Notes: a model not told the origin generated them from the letters alone. DNA of 64,000 nucleotides from Papiliotrema nemorosa (GCA_032158125.1 JASKOT010000026.1:124001-188000), one strand, 5' to 3'. Shown: positions 47,409 to 60,750, numbered from the stretch's first letter. A program made the numbers and translations.

Positions 47409-48686
47409 CTACTTGAAGAGCTCCTCGAGAACCTGTCTATTAGACCCGCTCTCATAGTCGTTCGCGGACCAAGTGCGTCCAGACCCGTTTTACTTACCGT
47501 GCTCTCGTGAATATTGGAGGTATTGTTACCCCGATCTGCAGAATCAGTAAGTGATGTCCCTATAATCTGCTATGACGGGCAACTCACAGTTGAGCTTTTT
47601 CAGCGTCGCAATGACCTTTGGCCTATCGAATCCCATATCTGTAAACATGACCACGTTGGCCTCTGCCAATCCCGCCATCTCCGCATCTGTAGCTGGTTTA
47701 CCCCCTTCTACCGATTGTTTCGTTTTACTATGTGGCGCTTGGGCATATGCCTGAGCCCAATGTTTCGCCGTGGCGGTGAAGGAAGCTCGATCGGAGAGAT
47801 AATGCTTGGCGACTGAACGTCAGGTCTCCCTATCTGAAAATAAGTCTAGACTTACCTTCGGCGTCTTGTGGGTCGTTCGGAACCGGATCGCAAAGAAGGG
47901 ATTGAAGGGAGATCAAGGTGCTTTTCAGCGTCAGAACCTGGAAAATCAGCTTGGGGAGATTGGTAATGCGAGCCCGGCGCACTGGTGACCAGGCATCTTT
48001 CAAGATATCTAAAACAGTCAGCGAAAAGCGGAACGAAATTACGCGAACTGACCTAGACAAATCGCTCCCTGCTTCGTCAGCTGAAGCATTCTCCCAATTG
48101 GGGAAGGAGGACTCACACTAGCTGAAGAGATATTTGGGTCTTCGGGTCAGCTGATCCCACATGCAGCAGTCAAAGCTCACGATACACTTTCCTGGTTCTG
48201 TCAGCACGCAATCATTGGGAGTCACGGACATGCGACATACGTTATGAATTTCATCTTGACCGGCTGGAAGGGGTATGATTCGGGGATCTGTATGTCCTGA
48301 GAGGGTTAGCTGCCTCCTCGACTATGAAAGGGCGAAGGAAAGCTAGGTATCAATGGTCACTCACCACCTCGTAGTATCCTCCCTCGTAGGGCGTATCAGG
48401 CTAGATGATCAATCGATGATTCTTGATCGGCAAATGGGTCACACGAACCGGACCTGGAAAAGCACCAATCAGATGGAAAGGGTTCTCATCGATCGCTAGA
48501 TATGAGAAGCGAATCACTACTTCAATTCGCGATACGCACTCTCGATCGAGATCTGAGAGGTCTTGTCTTTGGCACAATCTGCAGGTCAGTCCCGTATAAG
48601 TGGACCGTGGATCTGGATGGAGAGCTGATAGAGGCTAGCTCACCCTTGATCTCTTTCTGAACTCTCCTCAATCTGGCGTCTGACAT
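47409..48686 (-). CDS. UBC1: Ubiquitin-conjugating enzyme E2 with UBA domain (UBC1/UBE2K)
   Basis: Thirteen exons (48686-48644, 48578-48540, 48495-48449, 48400-48365, 48296-48241, 48191-48181, 48139-48117, 48068-48053, 48008-47983, 47937-47856, 47812-47588, 47535-47498, 47432-47409) give 221 residues. The UBC fold shows [54 protein letters not shown] (catalytic Cys in ICLDIL), and [15 protein letters not shown]-terminal UBA domain follows ([20 protein letters not shown]), the mark of the Ubc1/UBE2K class that builds Lys48 chains. Exons of 11 and 16 nt flank the active-site region. Confidence 0.93.
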
Positions 48687-49006
48687 GTTGGGCTAGTCAA
48701 GACTATGAGCTGCGCGGGGTGAGAACGATGCAAGTGAGAATGGGTGGAAGAGGGGGTATAGATGCATCGAGCCGTTGAGTCACTCACTTCCGCCTGGAAG
48801 CTTGCCGGTATTAGGGGTCGGACATCGCCGCTTCGAGGGAAGGTGGAGGGGGGGAGCGGGATCAAAATTATCAAGTGACAGCCACTGCCATCTCTTCAAG
48901 GATTGTCAAAATAATCCAATAGCCTCAGACCTGCCCTTGACATTCCATCTAGATCGCTTGTCCGACTCGCTGGTCTCAACAAGGGGAAATCAGACCCGGA
49001 CACACG

Positions 49007-51994
49007 ATGAACGGTGGCCATTTGCCGAAAAAGGCGCTTAAAACGAGGCAAGTCGTTACCTACAAACCTTCGCAACCTCTCCTGACATGCAGCTACCGAG
49101 CATCGCCCCGATCTTTGCGAGCTTTATACACTGGTGGACCGGTGTTGATCACCCAAGATGGGAGATGGCTCATCACTACAATGGGCGAGGAGGTGCTGTT
49201 GACGGAAGTCTCCACGGGGGAGAGTATAGCTCGAGTCAAGGGTGTGAGTCCATCTCGAAATATTTCTTGACATGTCTGATTGCTTTAGGACACGACAGCG
49301 ATCACGTCTTTAGCCCTCTCATACCACACGAGTCCACCGACTCTCATCACATCCCACATGTCGACCGCAGTGCGATACTACCCTTTACCTGAAGCGGCAC
49401 TTCCCCCTACATCACCTTACATCTCTTACTCTCGACAACTCCCCAAAGCGCATGCAGCTCCTATTCTCGTCTCGGCCTCCTCGCCCGACTCTTCACTGTT
49501 CGCCACAGGGTCATCAGATGGGATCGTCAAAGTTTGGGACAGCGAAGGCGGATACGTCACCCATATTTACCGTGGTCATGGTGGACCTGTATCAGCTGTC
49601 AAATTCTTCTTCAACGAGGACAAGTCGGTCATGGAGCTATGGACGGGATCTACCGATGGTAGAGTTAGGGTGTTCGACTTGAAAGATGCCAATTCTAGGG
49701 TCGTCGGCGGGGGAGGAGCGGCCAAAGCGAAACATGTGTTGGAAGGCCACGTATCCGTGGTGAGGGGAATCGATATTTCGCCAGATGGGAAGACGGCCAC
49801 CACCGGAGGAAGGGACAAGGTCGTTCTGGTTTGGGATTTGCCAGGAGGTGAACCGAATCACGGGAAGAAAGGCAAGGGCAAAGCGGTCGGACCGAAAGTC
49901 GTGCAGACTATCATTGCCCAAGAACAGGTCGAGTCGCTGGGTCTGTTGCCGGAGGATGTCTCGGTGAAGGGCGCGAGAGCGGGTAGATTGTTGTGTTTCA
50001 CCGGAGGCGACAGGGGGTTCGTCAGAGTATGGGACGTGCTTGGCGGCCAGGAGGTCGTCTGTATGCAGGGAGTTGAAGGTGTTGACGGGGACGAAGACGA
50101 GGAAGATGAGCAGCGGGGAGTCTTACAAGTCTTGTGAGTCCACTGCCTCGATACCATTGTCATTGCTCATCCCAGATTTGACGAAAACACATCATCCCTT
50201 GTGTCGATACATGCCGACCAGAATATCATCTATCATTCTTTGGCATCGGCACAACCTTCAAGGCAAATAATCGGCTTCAACGACGAGATCATTGACGCTG
50301 CTTTCCTCACCTCTTCCCCTGGCGCTTCTTCATCCTCGTCATCCTCTCACACTCATTTGGCTCTCGCTACCAACTCGTCCATGATCAAAATGTACTCTAC
50401 GTTAGACTTTGACGCTCGACTACTACCAGGACACAAGGATATGGTTCTCTGCCTCGACAAATCTCCCGACTACAGTCTGCTCGTTTCCGGAGCCAAGGAC
50501 CAAACAGCCAGGATATGGACGTCGGATGAAGCGGGCGACTGGCGGTGTATAGCCATCTGCGAGGGTCACGCGGAGTCTGTTGGCGCGGTGTGCTTTTCTA
50601 AGCGGGTAGATGAGAAGACTGGACGACCGAGATTCTTGATCACCGCTTCCCAGGATCGGACTATCAAGCTCTGGGACTTGTCGAATTTGCGTACGGACGT
50701 CGACGAGCCGATTAGGCCGAAATCTTTAGCGACTTTACGGGCGCATGAGAAGGATATCAACTCTTTGGACATTTCACCAAACGACAAGTTCTTGGCTAGT
50801 GGCTCGCAAGATAAGCTGGTCAAGATATTCGAGATTGACTACAACTTGTCGTCTTCTGGCCCGGCTGGATCCTTGAAGCTGTTGGGGACATGCAAGGGGC
50901 ATAGAAGAGGTGTCTGGACAGTCAAGTTCAGTCGTAATGATAAGATTGTGGCGAGTGGTGCGGCAGATCGATCTATACGTCTGTGGAGCCTGGACGACTT
51001 TACATGTCTAAAGGTAAGAGGACACGATCAGATATCTTGAAATGCGCTGACCCTGCAGACTTTTGAAGGACACACAAACTCGGTGCTTCGTGTCGACTTC
51101 TTGTCTCAGGGTATGCAACTCGTCTCGTCGTCCTCGGATGGATTGGTCAAGCTGTGGAACATCAAGGACGAGGAGTGCGTCAAGACACTGGACAACCACG
51201 AAGATAAGGTATGCTATGAATCAACAGCACCATCCGCAGACGCTAACCACAAGGTGTGGGCTCTTGCCGTGTCGGCAGACGAGAGGACGATCGTTTCGGC
51301 CGGTGCTGATTCGGTCGCAACATTCTGGGAGGACTCGTCAGAGGTCGAGCAAGCCGAGAAGAATGAAGCACTGATCAAGTCTGTCCAAAGGTGAGTTTAA
51401 ACAGAGCCTTTGAGGGGACACCGCTCACGCTGCAGCGAGCAAGACTTTACAAATTACCTCGCGTTGAAGGATTACAGACGCGCCATTCAGCTTGCTCTAG
51501 CAATGTCTCAGCCCGGTCGTCTGCTCAACTTGTTCAACACGGTCTTGGCTAGCAAAGTACCCGGGACATATACCGGTGCGACCGAAGTGGACGAGGTCAT
51601 CAGGACGCTATCCGGACTCGATCTCACCCGTCTTCTAGGTCATATCAGGAACTGGAACGCCAACGCTAGGACGTCACCTGTTGCTCAAAATATCTTGCAT
51701 GCGATTTTGAGGCTCAAGTCGCCTGAAGATATCATACAAGCTTTCGAAAGTGCCAAGGAGATCCCTCAAATCACCGAATCGACCGAGGACCAGGATTCCG
51801 AAAGCAGGCCAAAGAAGCAACAGCCCGTTTTGAGCCTCAAAGATATCCTCGACGGTCTGATTCCTTACTCTGAGAGGCATTTCGCGAGGATAGACCGACT
51901 GGTGCAGGATAGCTATGTGCTAGACTATGTGGTCGGCGAGATGGATGGTGGTTTGTTTGGCGGCGAGGCGATGGACGTGGATGTCGAGGCCTAG
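49007..51994 (+). CDS. UTP13: U3 snoRNP WD40 protein UTP13
   Basis: Seven exons (49007-49047, 49093-49243, 49289-50133, 50176-51013, 51059-51208, 51254-51390, 51436-51994) encode 906 residues. Two WD40 propellers are evident (many GH...WD/LWD units, such as DGIVKVWD, DGRVRVFD, DRTIKLWD, DGLVKLWN). A helical Utp13 C-terminal domain starts SEQDFTNYLALKDYRRAI and includes LLGHIRNWNANARTSPVAQ. It belongs to the UTP-B part of the small-subunit processome. Intron 1 (49048-49092) has a GC donor and is 45 nt in frame; splicing it restores the KTSYRAS start usual in the family. Confidence 0.92.
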
Positions 51995-52222
51995 GCGGTG
52001 TTACGACTATCCATTGTAGTACTGCACATGCATCTGCCATACTCGCTCCACCGTTTCGTTCTGCATTAGCGAAAGTACAGCCAGTCATCGAACCCCTCAA
52101 AAGCCTTTCAAGTTTGACTACGCTTCGAGTTTCGGTGAGCGCCGCCGATGGAGATGAAACGATGTCGAGATTTCACCCAGCAAATAGATCCGGATACTAT
52201 ACACCTTTCAGCTGCGTCCACC

Positions 52223-53759
52223 ATGATCGTGAGGTCTGTCGCGACCTCGAGCCGGACGAGATTTGCCCCTTTGATATGCTCGGATTGTGCGGGTTTTCTT
52301 CTGGCTCGCCCACCGGCAAAAGCATCGCTTCAACTCTCTGCACCTAGACTTCGACAATTCAGCTCATTTCGGGGACCGGAATCGCATCCTTCAGGCTTGT
52401 TATCCCAACGTGATTTCTTCACTCCGCATCGTGTCTCATCACGCAAAATCACTCTGACCAGATGGAAAATCTCTATGGCCTCGGCCCCTGTTGTCGTACC
52501 CGTCAGCGCGGCAGCAGAATACGAACCAAACTTCATCCTTGGAACACTTGCCGATCTCCTCCTATCCTCTCCAATACCATCGTACGGACTCACGATCGTC
52601 CTCTTGACTATAATATTACGATCAGCGACGACTTTTCCCGTAGCTCTCTGGCAGAGGAAACGGATGGCGAGGATGAAGAGTATCGTACAGCCTCTTGCGG
52701 AGGAGTACAATGTAGCAATACGGAAAGAGCTCGCACCGGAATCACGACGGGCCGGGTTGACTTTTATGCAATTTGACGCAAAGGCGAGGGAAAAGGTAAG
52801 CAAGAGTTGTTTATAGTGCTACGACGATGAGAGGGCTGATGTATAGGTCAATGCCTACGTCAAGACGCTGCATAAAAAATACAACACTCATCCTACGCTC
52901 ACCCAGTATGCCCCTCTGGCAGTGCACATTCCCCTCCTTATCATCTTCTCCCTGGTCATCCGAACAGCGTTGGATACTCCCGGGAGTCCACTTGGCGCTT
53001 CGAGTTTTTTGTTCATCGAGAAATTGTCCGAACCGGAGTTTATGATAGCCATCGCGGGCGGGATGATGACCGCCATCAACTCTGAAATCACCGCTAGAAG
53101 TGGAGAAAAGACGGTGCTCAGACTGGAACAGACTGAAAAGGAGCAAAAGGAGAAGATTCAAGCTGCAGTGGAACAAAATCAAGCCAAGCGACGCGCTGCG
53201 GAAATTGCGAAATCCAGAGCTTCGCGCGAGACTACCCTGATGTCTGGACCACGAGGACGGTCAGATGCTACGATGGGATCTTCCAGCGCTGCTCTACGTC
53301 TACCCCGGGCTCCTATGCGGAACACGAATCAGAAATCCACAACGTCACCAACTACCACGGGCAAGTCGAATGTGCCTAAAGTTGGACAAGTTGGACTGGG
53401 CAATAAACGATCCATATCAACTTCGGCTGTCCGACTTGGTCTCTGGCCATTCAGCAGAAATGCGACACCTCCAGTCCAGAAAGAGGAATACGAGCGAGAA
53501 GGCATGTCGGCCTCGACCAAAGCTGCAGTGAGGACAGACTTTATAGGGATGGTCATGCGCCTCGGGTCGGTCGGATTCGTCTGTATAGCCAGTATGACCC
53601 CGAGTGTGAGAACATACTGCCTTGAATGACTGAATTCGAGCTGAGATACAGGCCTTGTCGTTGTATTGGCTCACGTCGATCGCGTTTTCTCTGGCACAAA
53701 ATGCGTACTTTAGTCTGTACAAACCGTTGCCCGCGGTGGTGAGCCCACCGAAGGAGTAG
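52223..53759 (+). CDS. COX18: Mitochondrial Oxa1/YidC-family insertase, COX18-like
   Basis: Three exons (52223-52795, 52847-53605, 53652-53759) give 479 residues. The N-terminus is an Arg/Ser-rich presequence. The YidC core begins YGLTIVLLTIILRSATTFPVALWQRKRM, followed by the helical hairpin, TQYAPLAVHIPLLIIFSLVIRT, and a last helix ALSLYWLTSIAFSLAQN. A long basic, low-complexity insertion (about residues 280-400) separates the later helices. COX18 exports the Cox2 C-terminus across the inner membrane; OXA1 is the alternative, less likely because of the sequence spacing. I preferred the ATG at 52223 over an in-frame one at 52148 because the presequence starts there. Confidence 0.8.
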
Positions 53760-54735
53760 GTACATCATTGTGCACGAGCGGGCGAGAACAGAGAAGGGCT
53801 ACGCTCTGCATGATGCATAGACTGCATCAATGTCGAGTACCGGTCACATGGGTTTTTCCGGGCGTTTCAAACCTCCGTGAAAGATGGAGCGGCTTCTTCA
53901 GTACACTATCTCACCTGGCCTTCGTCAGATCGTTTCGACTTCAGTCTACACTGATCGTTGTACCTCGCGGACTCGAACGGCACCCATTTCAAATGAAGGC
54001 GCGAGCGCTTGCCCAAATTGCGTTGCACGAGTACTCGTAGCCTTCCGTAGCGTTTGGGCGACGTCGAGCTTGTCAACGAGTCGGGGGCAATGGACACTAG
54101 CTTGCGTGTTCTTTGCACAATGTAGAATGTCCAGATAGGGCCACCTACTTTCTTTCAGACTTGCGTCCCCGACCACTGAAATCGATGAAGAACTCGGACA
54201 GTATCCGTTTTTGACTTATGACTAGAGCTACCTCTTTACATTAATGGGCTGAAAGTCCGCGAACAATAACAGCGATTTGACACCCTTTCTATTTCCACGG
54301 CAATTTTCCGACCACCATCGGAATGATCGCGCATCACAATGTCTAGCGATGTTCACTGTCCCACATGGAGGACCGAACGGGAAGCTGGCAAGCTCCTGGT
54401 GTTCTTTTGGTCATCACCGCTTCGCTGTCATTTGACCCTCCAGAAACCCTCCGTCTCACCCCAGAGCTCGGCACCTACCTCCACCGCGTGACTGTGTATT
54501 TGATGCGATCTTGTCAACAGGCTAGACGTGTACAGCGCACACAGGCTCTTGGCGAGCAGAGCAGAGCAAGAGCAGAGCAAGAGACTTGAGAAGTGAGCAT
54601 CTCAACACGGAACGGCCCGAGACGGCCGGACACGGTTCGGTAGCAGTTCGGGATATCCGGGTGGTGAAGCAGTTCCTCTTAAAGCAGTCGTCGAAGATGT
54701 AGCTGGCTGTAAGACAATACATCCTCTCGAACAAG
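53760..54735. other. Intergenic region
   Basis: Nearly 1 kb lies upstream of the sugar-acid dehydratase. It includes the repeat GAGCAGAGCAAGAGCAGAGCAA around 54557 and otherwise only short frames. It likely holds the promoter of the dehydratase. No gene is supported. Confidence 0.4.
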
Positions 54736-56360
54736 ATGGTCAGTAGAGAAGAAGGTATCCAGGATGAGTACGAGCTGAGGCGTAGCCCGTCGACCCGACT
54801 ATCACAGGCTACACCATACGGGATCTCCGATTCCCCACTTCGCTCTCGAGTGTCGGTAGCGATCCTATGAAGTGAGCCGGGATGAACCTTCCTTCCCAAT
54901 GGGGCCACTGAGCAGTGTCCTGATTTGCAGTACCGCTGGAGAGAATGCGCATGGATATATCGTCTATCACACGGATTCAGAGTATGAGGGTATCGGATGG
55001 TCATTCAGCAATGGACAGGGTAACGAGTCAGTTTCACTCTCCTCGATGAATATCTGACGGGACGGTCCTGACGAATAGAGTTCTTTGCGCAGGTATCAAA
55101 TGCCTTGCTCCTCGATTTGTCGGCCGTAAACTATCCTCCCTGACGAAAGACTTCGCAGCGACCCATCGAAACTTTCTCGGGGGTCAAACGCGTTTCATGT
55201 CTCCCGAGGTGAGACTCTGACCCCGCCCGTATAAAGAGAGCGAGGCTGACGAGCAAGCGAGGGGTGATGCAGCTCGCTAGTAATGCCATTTTGAACGCAG
55301 TCTGGGATCTATGGGCCAAAGTCGAAGGCAAACCATTATGGAAGTTGGTCGCGGACATGACGCCAGAGCAGCTGGTCGGAGTCATCGATTTCAGGTATAT
55401 CACCGACGAATTGACACCTGAACAAGCATTGGATATGTTCAAGAAGAATCAAGTCGGTAAAGCCGAAAGGATGGAGCTTGCATTGAAAGATCAAGCTGTA
55501 CCTGGGTATTCTACCAGTATCGGTTGGCTTGGACTTTCCGATGAAGAGGTCGAGAAAGGTTTGAAAAAGGCGATGGATGCTGGGTTCCACCATTTCAAAC
55601 TCAAGGTCGGATTGGGTCTGGAGACGGATAGGAAACGTTTAGGAATGGTACGCAAGATTGTAGGAGAGAAAGCAGTCATCATGACCGATGTCAATCAGCT
55701 CTGGGATGTCGACGTGAGCACGCCTCTCACGCCACGACTCTGTGCATCGGCTGATGGTAGTATGCGATCGAATACATGCCAAAGCTTGCCGATTTGGGTC
55801 TATGGTTCATCGAAGAACCTACCAGTCCTGATGATGTTCTCGGTCATGCCAGAATCCGCAAAGCGCTCAAACCTCATGGCATAGGAGTCGCAACCGGCGA
55901 ACATGTCAACAATCGAGTCATGTTCAAACAACTCTTACAAGCCGAAGCAATCGATGCTGTTCAACTCGATGCACTCCGGCTCTCTGGAATCAACGAGATT
56001 CTTGCAGTCTGTCTTTTGGCAGCCAAATTTGGTGTCCCCGTCGTACCCCATTCAGGCGGGACCGGCATGCCAGAGCTCTGCAACCACATCTCGCACTTTG
56101 ACTTTGTGGCGATTTCCGGCAAAAAGTCAATCCTCGAGTATACCGACCATTGTCACGAATTCTTCACCCATTCGGCAGGGTTCTCCAAGGGATTTTACCA
56201 CGCTCCGACTGCTCCAGGGTACTCGACGCAGATCACCGACGAGGCATTTGCGCAATTCGAATGTCCGAACGGGTCCTTCTGGCAGAGTGAAAAAGGCCAA
56301 CTCATGTTGAACGACCCATGGAGGGGCTGCGCAGCCGAACAGACTAGTCCGATGAAGTGA
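54736..56360 (+). CDS. Enolase-superfamily sugar-acid dehydratase (L-fuconate dehydratase-like)
   Basis: Six exons (54736-54742, 54808-54871, 54931-55026, 55079-55208, 55258-55713, 55761-56360) give 450 residues. The family shows throughout: YTIRDLRFPTSLSSVGSD, GYIVYHTDSEYEGIGWSFSNG, MQLASNAILNAVWDLWAK. Catalytic and metal ligands are the Lys pair of FKLKVG, Asp of MTDVNQLW, Glu of WFIEEPT, Glu of GEHVNNRVMF, and His of VPHSGGTGM. It should dehydrate a six-carbon deoxy-aldonic acid (L-fuconate, possibly L-rhamnonate) to the 2-keto-3-deoxy acid. Exon 1 is just 7 nt (MV plus one base), inferred because it supplies the only in-frame ATG. Confidence 0.88.
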
Positions 56361-56392
56361 TGGTTGTACTTCTGATGCATTGGATTGACGAG

Positions 56393-59196
56393 TCATGACA
56401 GCCCACTGAAGATGCTGTTGTCATCGAAGAAGCCGGGTTGGAGGAACATGGCCATGTCTCCAAATATATTCGCATCGGGGAACGGTGCTCCACTGCTGGC
56501 GGTGGCAAAAGCATTCACCTCGTTTCTGCCCGTCAGCTTCGATCTTGATTGATACACCCTTGACTGACTCTGGAGGTGCCGCTCTAGCCTCTGTTGCTTT
56601 GACGACGCTGTCCGACACCCAGTCGGCCAGTACCATGCCTGTCTCTTGGGCGATCTGACTAAGATTTCCAGCCATATCACACGGGAAAAAATTGGCGGAT
56701 CGATTCATCTCGACGAGTAAGGTGATGGCCATGCCGCAGTATCGCATGGCCGCCGAACGGTCTATACGTCCAGATCTCGCTCGGGCATTTCCTTTTGAGA
56801 CTGGCGAATCGACACCGCTTATTTCGATCGTGCCAAGCCTGAGTAGTGTAGCCGCAGAGTGCGAGATGACCATGTAGATGTAGTCATACGCAAAGCAGAA
56901 CGCCGACTCGCTGTCATCACGAGAATCGTCTGCAAATGCCTGGATGATGCCGGTTGCGGAATCTTCGGCCTTTTCATGAGTGCGTTCACGGTCCATCAGC
57001 TCACCTTTTTCAGGCATTTTTGCAACACAGTAGAACCAGCCACGCCGTCCAGACCGGTCTTTGACAAGAGCGACAGACTCTCCGGGTGGGACGCAGCTTT
57101 GAGCGGGACCGAATGGAGACATAGCCGAATATGATCATATAGCATCCGCAGCGGACGCGCAGACAGCCCAAGCTTGGGGGCCAGAGGCGATCCTGCGTGT
57201 CAGGGTCATAGTGTAGGGCGACTCACGGGCCCACAGCCAACGGCTTGAGAATGCATCAAGCATGGCGCCAATGTCGCTCATCTCCTCTGTGCAGCGTTTC
57301 GGGTCGGCCTTGAGCGTGACATTGACAAATCGGCTATACTCTTTGGCAATGTTGGCCAGATCAACATACGCCAACACGCATGCAGCCGATTCTTGCGAGC
57401 AAAACAAGCCTATATCGGATGAGCCAAATTGCACGTATTCCATCAGAGCGCTACAGTCGACGCTGGCCGGGTCGAATCCCTCCGTTTCGGGTCGCCCAAA
57501 ACCAACCGTCACACTATGCTTGTCAACCGCCGGAGGGAGTTATTAACTCACAAACGATCGAATGCATACAGACACAGATACGTCTTGAGGCTCGCAACGA
57601 GCTTTCCCGAGGGCCTAGCCCCCGAGGCAAGGTTTACCGCAGCATGATGCAGTCCTAGTCTGCGTGAGAGACGATATGCCGATCCAGACATGAGCCAAGG
57701 GTCGGGAGACGCGCCTCGATCTTGCAGACCCCATGCACAAAGAAGCAGTGTTGCCTGAACGTCTTCTGATACGATTAGTATTTTCCCGATTCTAGACATA
57801 CCAAGACAATGGACTTTTGAGATGAGAGCCTGAAAGTAGCTAGACATTGCCCATGACCTGACGGAGACCCATTTCTCTTCATCCATCGGTTGAACACCAT
57901 GTCGAACTTGCTGTATGGTCGGTTCTGGACCAAAAGGGTTCCCAGGGTTATCCGCATTGGTGCCGCAGCAGTATTTGCATGCGACGGCGAGAATGGCCGA
58001 GAGAAGGAAAGACGATCGATGTCTGACAGTGTCAAAGGTCATTGGCTCGAGAAAGATCGGCAGGAAGAAGGAAATCTCGTCTCGGAAGCTGTCCATCAGG
58101 TTTATTAATTCGGACAACCTCGACCTGCTTACAAAGAGAATAATGCTTTGGCTTCAGCCTCACTCATGATCCCATTGTCGATTGGATCCCGTATACCCCT
58201 CTTGGGAGTCTTACCTCCGCTATCTTTCCCGGTCTTACCCGTAGGTGCTGTCGTGATGGAATCGTCGTCTGCCATCTCGAAATTGCGATACGTGTCCGGG
58301 TTATACGTCAAAGAGCGAAAAGGCGCTTCGTGTGAGAGCGGATCCGTGAAGACTGCCATGCGGGATGCAGTACCGTATTTCGGCAACGGTCGAGCTTGCG
58401 CAGAGGTATGACGCTCGTGAGCGCTCGACTTGTTGGAATGTAAAGACCGAGGAGTGTCTGCGATGGCTATAGGAGAGGTTGAGATCCCAGGCAGCTCACT
58501 CCAGCGCGCAGGAGCAGTCTGAGGCCATGGGACTGGCAAAAGGGCGGGAAAGTTATCGCTTGGTGCCAGAGCGGACGACGGAGCTGGATTCTCGAACAAG
58601 GTCATGTCCTGACCGTCCCCTCCCGTCCAGCTCTCGAGATCAACGAAGCCTGATTGTGGCATATCAGCGGCTTGCGCAGCATGTGCGAGGACATGCATTG
58701 ACGAAGCCCCTTGGGCCGAAAGCTGTGTTGGATGAGGCGGAGGGATGTACTGCTCGCTATTTGTCGGCTGCGGAATCTCTGCCTGCATAGCAGTTGGGTC
58801 CCTGGAACGCTGCTCCATCATCTCCAAAAGTCGGGCGACGTTATTCTCCAGCTTAGCGAGTCGCCCGTCCTTCTCATCCAGTTGCCGACCCCGATCGACC
58901 ACATGGGATGGCAGAGGATTGTCAAAGGTGCAGATCTGGTCAACCTTGGCACAGTGAGCACATCTCGTATCTGTACTACCAGTCTCCGGTGGTTCACATC
59001 GAAGCTTGCTACCTCGACACGCATTGCAAGCTGATAGTCAGCGAATGGGTTTCGGAAATGCCAGGGAAGTGCTACCTCGAGCCGCGCGACGTATCCTGCC
59101 CGAGCCGCTCGCAGACTGGCCATGTTGGGTCTTTCGAGCTTTGTTGGAATCTTGAGCGAGCTGGCCTTCCTCAGATGACTCGCTCGAATTTTGCAT
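56393..59196 (-). CDS. Zn2Cys6 fungal transcription factor
   Basis: Seven exons (59196-59076, 59030-58133, 58088-57552, 57513-57227, 57192-57005, 56939-56617, 56525-56393) give about 828 residues. The binuclear cluster is CNACRGSKLRC and CAHCAKVDQIC, followed by a linker and coiled coil (DGRLAKLENNVARLLEMMEQ). The fungal-specific middle homology region starts near AKALFSFFRDEISFFLPIFL, includes SSFLLSAILAVACKYC and LLLCAWGLQDR, and has AFDRF. It is probably a pathway-specific regulator of its flanking genes. The last intron (56526-56616) is the least certain; without it the protein ends in a different frame. The gene is convergent with the dehydratase, 32 bp away. Confidence 0.85.
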
Positions 59197-59473
59197 GATG
59201 GTTGAAGTTGACGAGATCGGAAGACCGGAAGAGATGCGTTATTGTGAAGTTCGGACCGGGCATTTGCCGGTGGATTACAACTCATTACAAACTTGGACGA
59301 GCTTTGTTACAATCATTTCGTAATGCATTCGGGCTGTCTACTCGTAACGAGGCGGTCTGGTCTACCATCTACCAAGTCATGCCGCTTGACTCCACAGCTT
59401 TTCCCTGTGCATCAGACTACGTGTCATGTCGATCCTGTGAATAAGCAATGCGAAATAGCTGGAAAAAAGGTAG

Positions 59474-60750
59474 TCACGCCGTATTCCGCTCGCTGGTAGG
59501 CTTGAGCTTGAGCATCTCCTCCGACCTCGAACAATCAAACCAGTTGATCTTTGGCACTTCCGCGCCCATCTTGCCTTTGGTGGCTTTGGGATAGGCTTGG
59601 TTCAGCTCTGGATCGTTTCTGACATGGTCAAGTAGGATTTGATGTGTGAAGGTGCCTGGTGTCAGCGACATCTGACAACATGGACCTACGCGTTGCAACT
59701 CCAAATCGCTGACCGCCAGCTTCTGGTAAAAGGAGAGCGGCGATATGTGTTCTGGCAACATCACGGACGTCACACAGGATTCCGGCAGCAGCGATAGCCT
59801 CTTCATTCGTCTTTTCGCCCGTCAAAAATGCGTACCAAGTAGCGACGGCTGGTATTGAGCTCAGAGGTCGCTGAAAGACGCACATGTATTCAATTTCGCC
59901 GAGGAATCTGCCTGATGTATGATGGGGCCGAGGACAAAAGGAGGGCAAATCGTTGCCAGGTCGAAACTGCTCATCAGCCTGGAATGGCAATATCGTGGGC
60001 GGAAGACACACGCACGAGGGTTTTTGCTCCTTCATGTAGCTCCAAGCTGCTCGTTCTGCCAAAGTCTTACTGGCTCGATACCAATGCATTCGCCAAGCTT
60101 CCACCCCTTCCTTCTCGACAGCATCGATCGATTGTTGATTCCAATCAGCCTCGGTAAAGGTTACAGTTCCTGGGTCCTTGTTCTCCAAGATCCTACCCGT
60201 CAGTGACATTTCCGAGACCGGACGCACGAAGCGTAAGAGCTGGTAATGACCACTCTTTGCACCTTTGGCTCCTTCGATGCCGCCCGCAGGATTGAGACAG
60301 TACCAGCTACCGCAGGTATGATGAAGTCATCTGGCTTCTCGACATTCCAGTGGAAAGGTGATGCTGTGTGGATGATGGCACTACGAGTCAGCTCGCTACA
60401 ATCTACATCTACGCGGCGCACTCAACGCCTACAACAGCCTCGTCAAATGCGTTGTCCTGCTTGATTAGCTGGAAGAGCCAGATACTACCCACATTCTCGA
60501 GATCCGACACGATGACGAATTCAAACTTGTCATATCCCCGCTCTCGATACATGTTCTTCATCCATTGACCCTTTGCTTGGTCTCGAGTAGTCCCCCGGAT
60601 CGAAAAGCCTTGCTCCAGTAGATACAGGCATATCCAGCTAGCAATGTAGCCGCTAGCTCCGCTGACCAAAACTAATTTGTTAAACCAAACAATCCACCAC
60701 TACACACAGGATATCAGCTCACTGGTCGAGTTGGACTGTGGAACAGGCAT
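59474..60750 (-). CDS. NAD(P)-dependent epimerase/reductase, dihydroflavonol-reductase type
   Basis: Eight exons (60750-60723, 60671-60493, 60456-60413, 60380-60228, 60192-60010, 59966-59884, 59848-59690, 59655-59474) give 336 residues. The extended SDR fold shows ILVSGASGYIASW (dinucleotide motif), AAIIHTASPFHW, VVITSSYASIL, and the catalytic Tyr-x3-Lys in HWYRASKTLAERAAW, followed by FDLATICPPFVLGP. It resembles yeast Gre2 and plant dihydroflavonol reductases, which reduce aldehydes and ketones. Introns are very short (32-51 nt). Its placement between a transcription factor and a sugar transporter suggests a role in carbon-source use. Confidence 0.88.

Noticed and set aside
54522..55004. 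Minus-strand frame of 160 codons
   Set aside because: Its right half is antisense to the first exons of the dehydratase, and the rest has no similarity.
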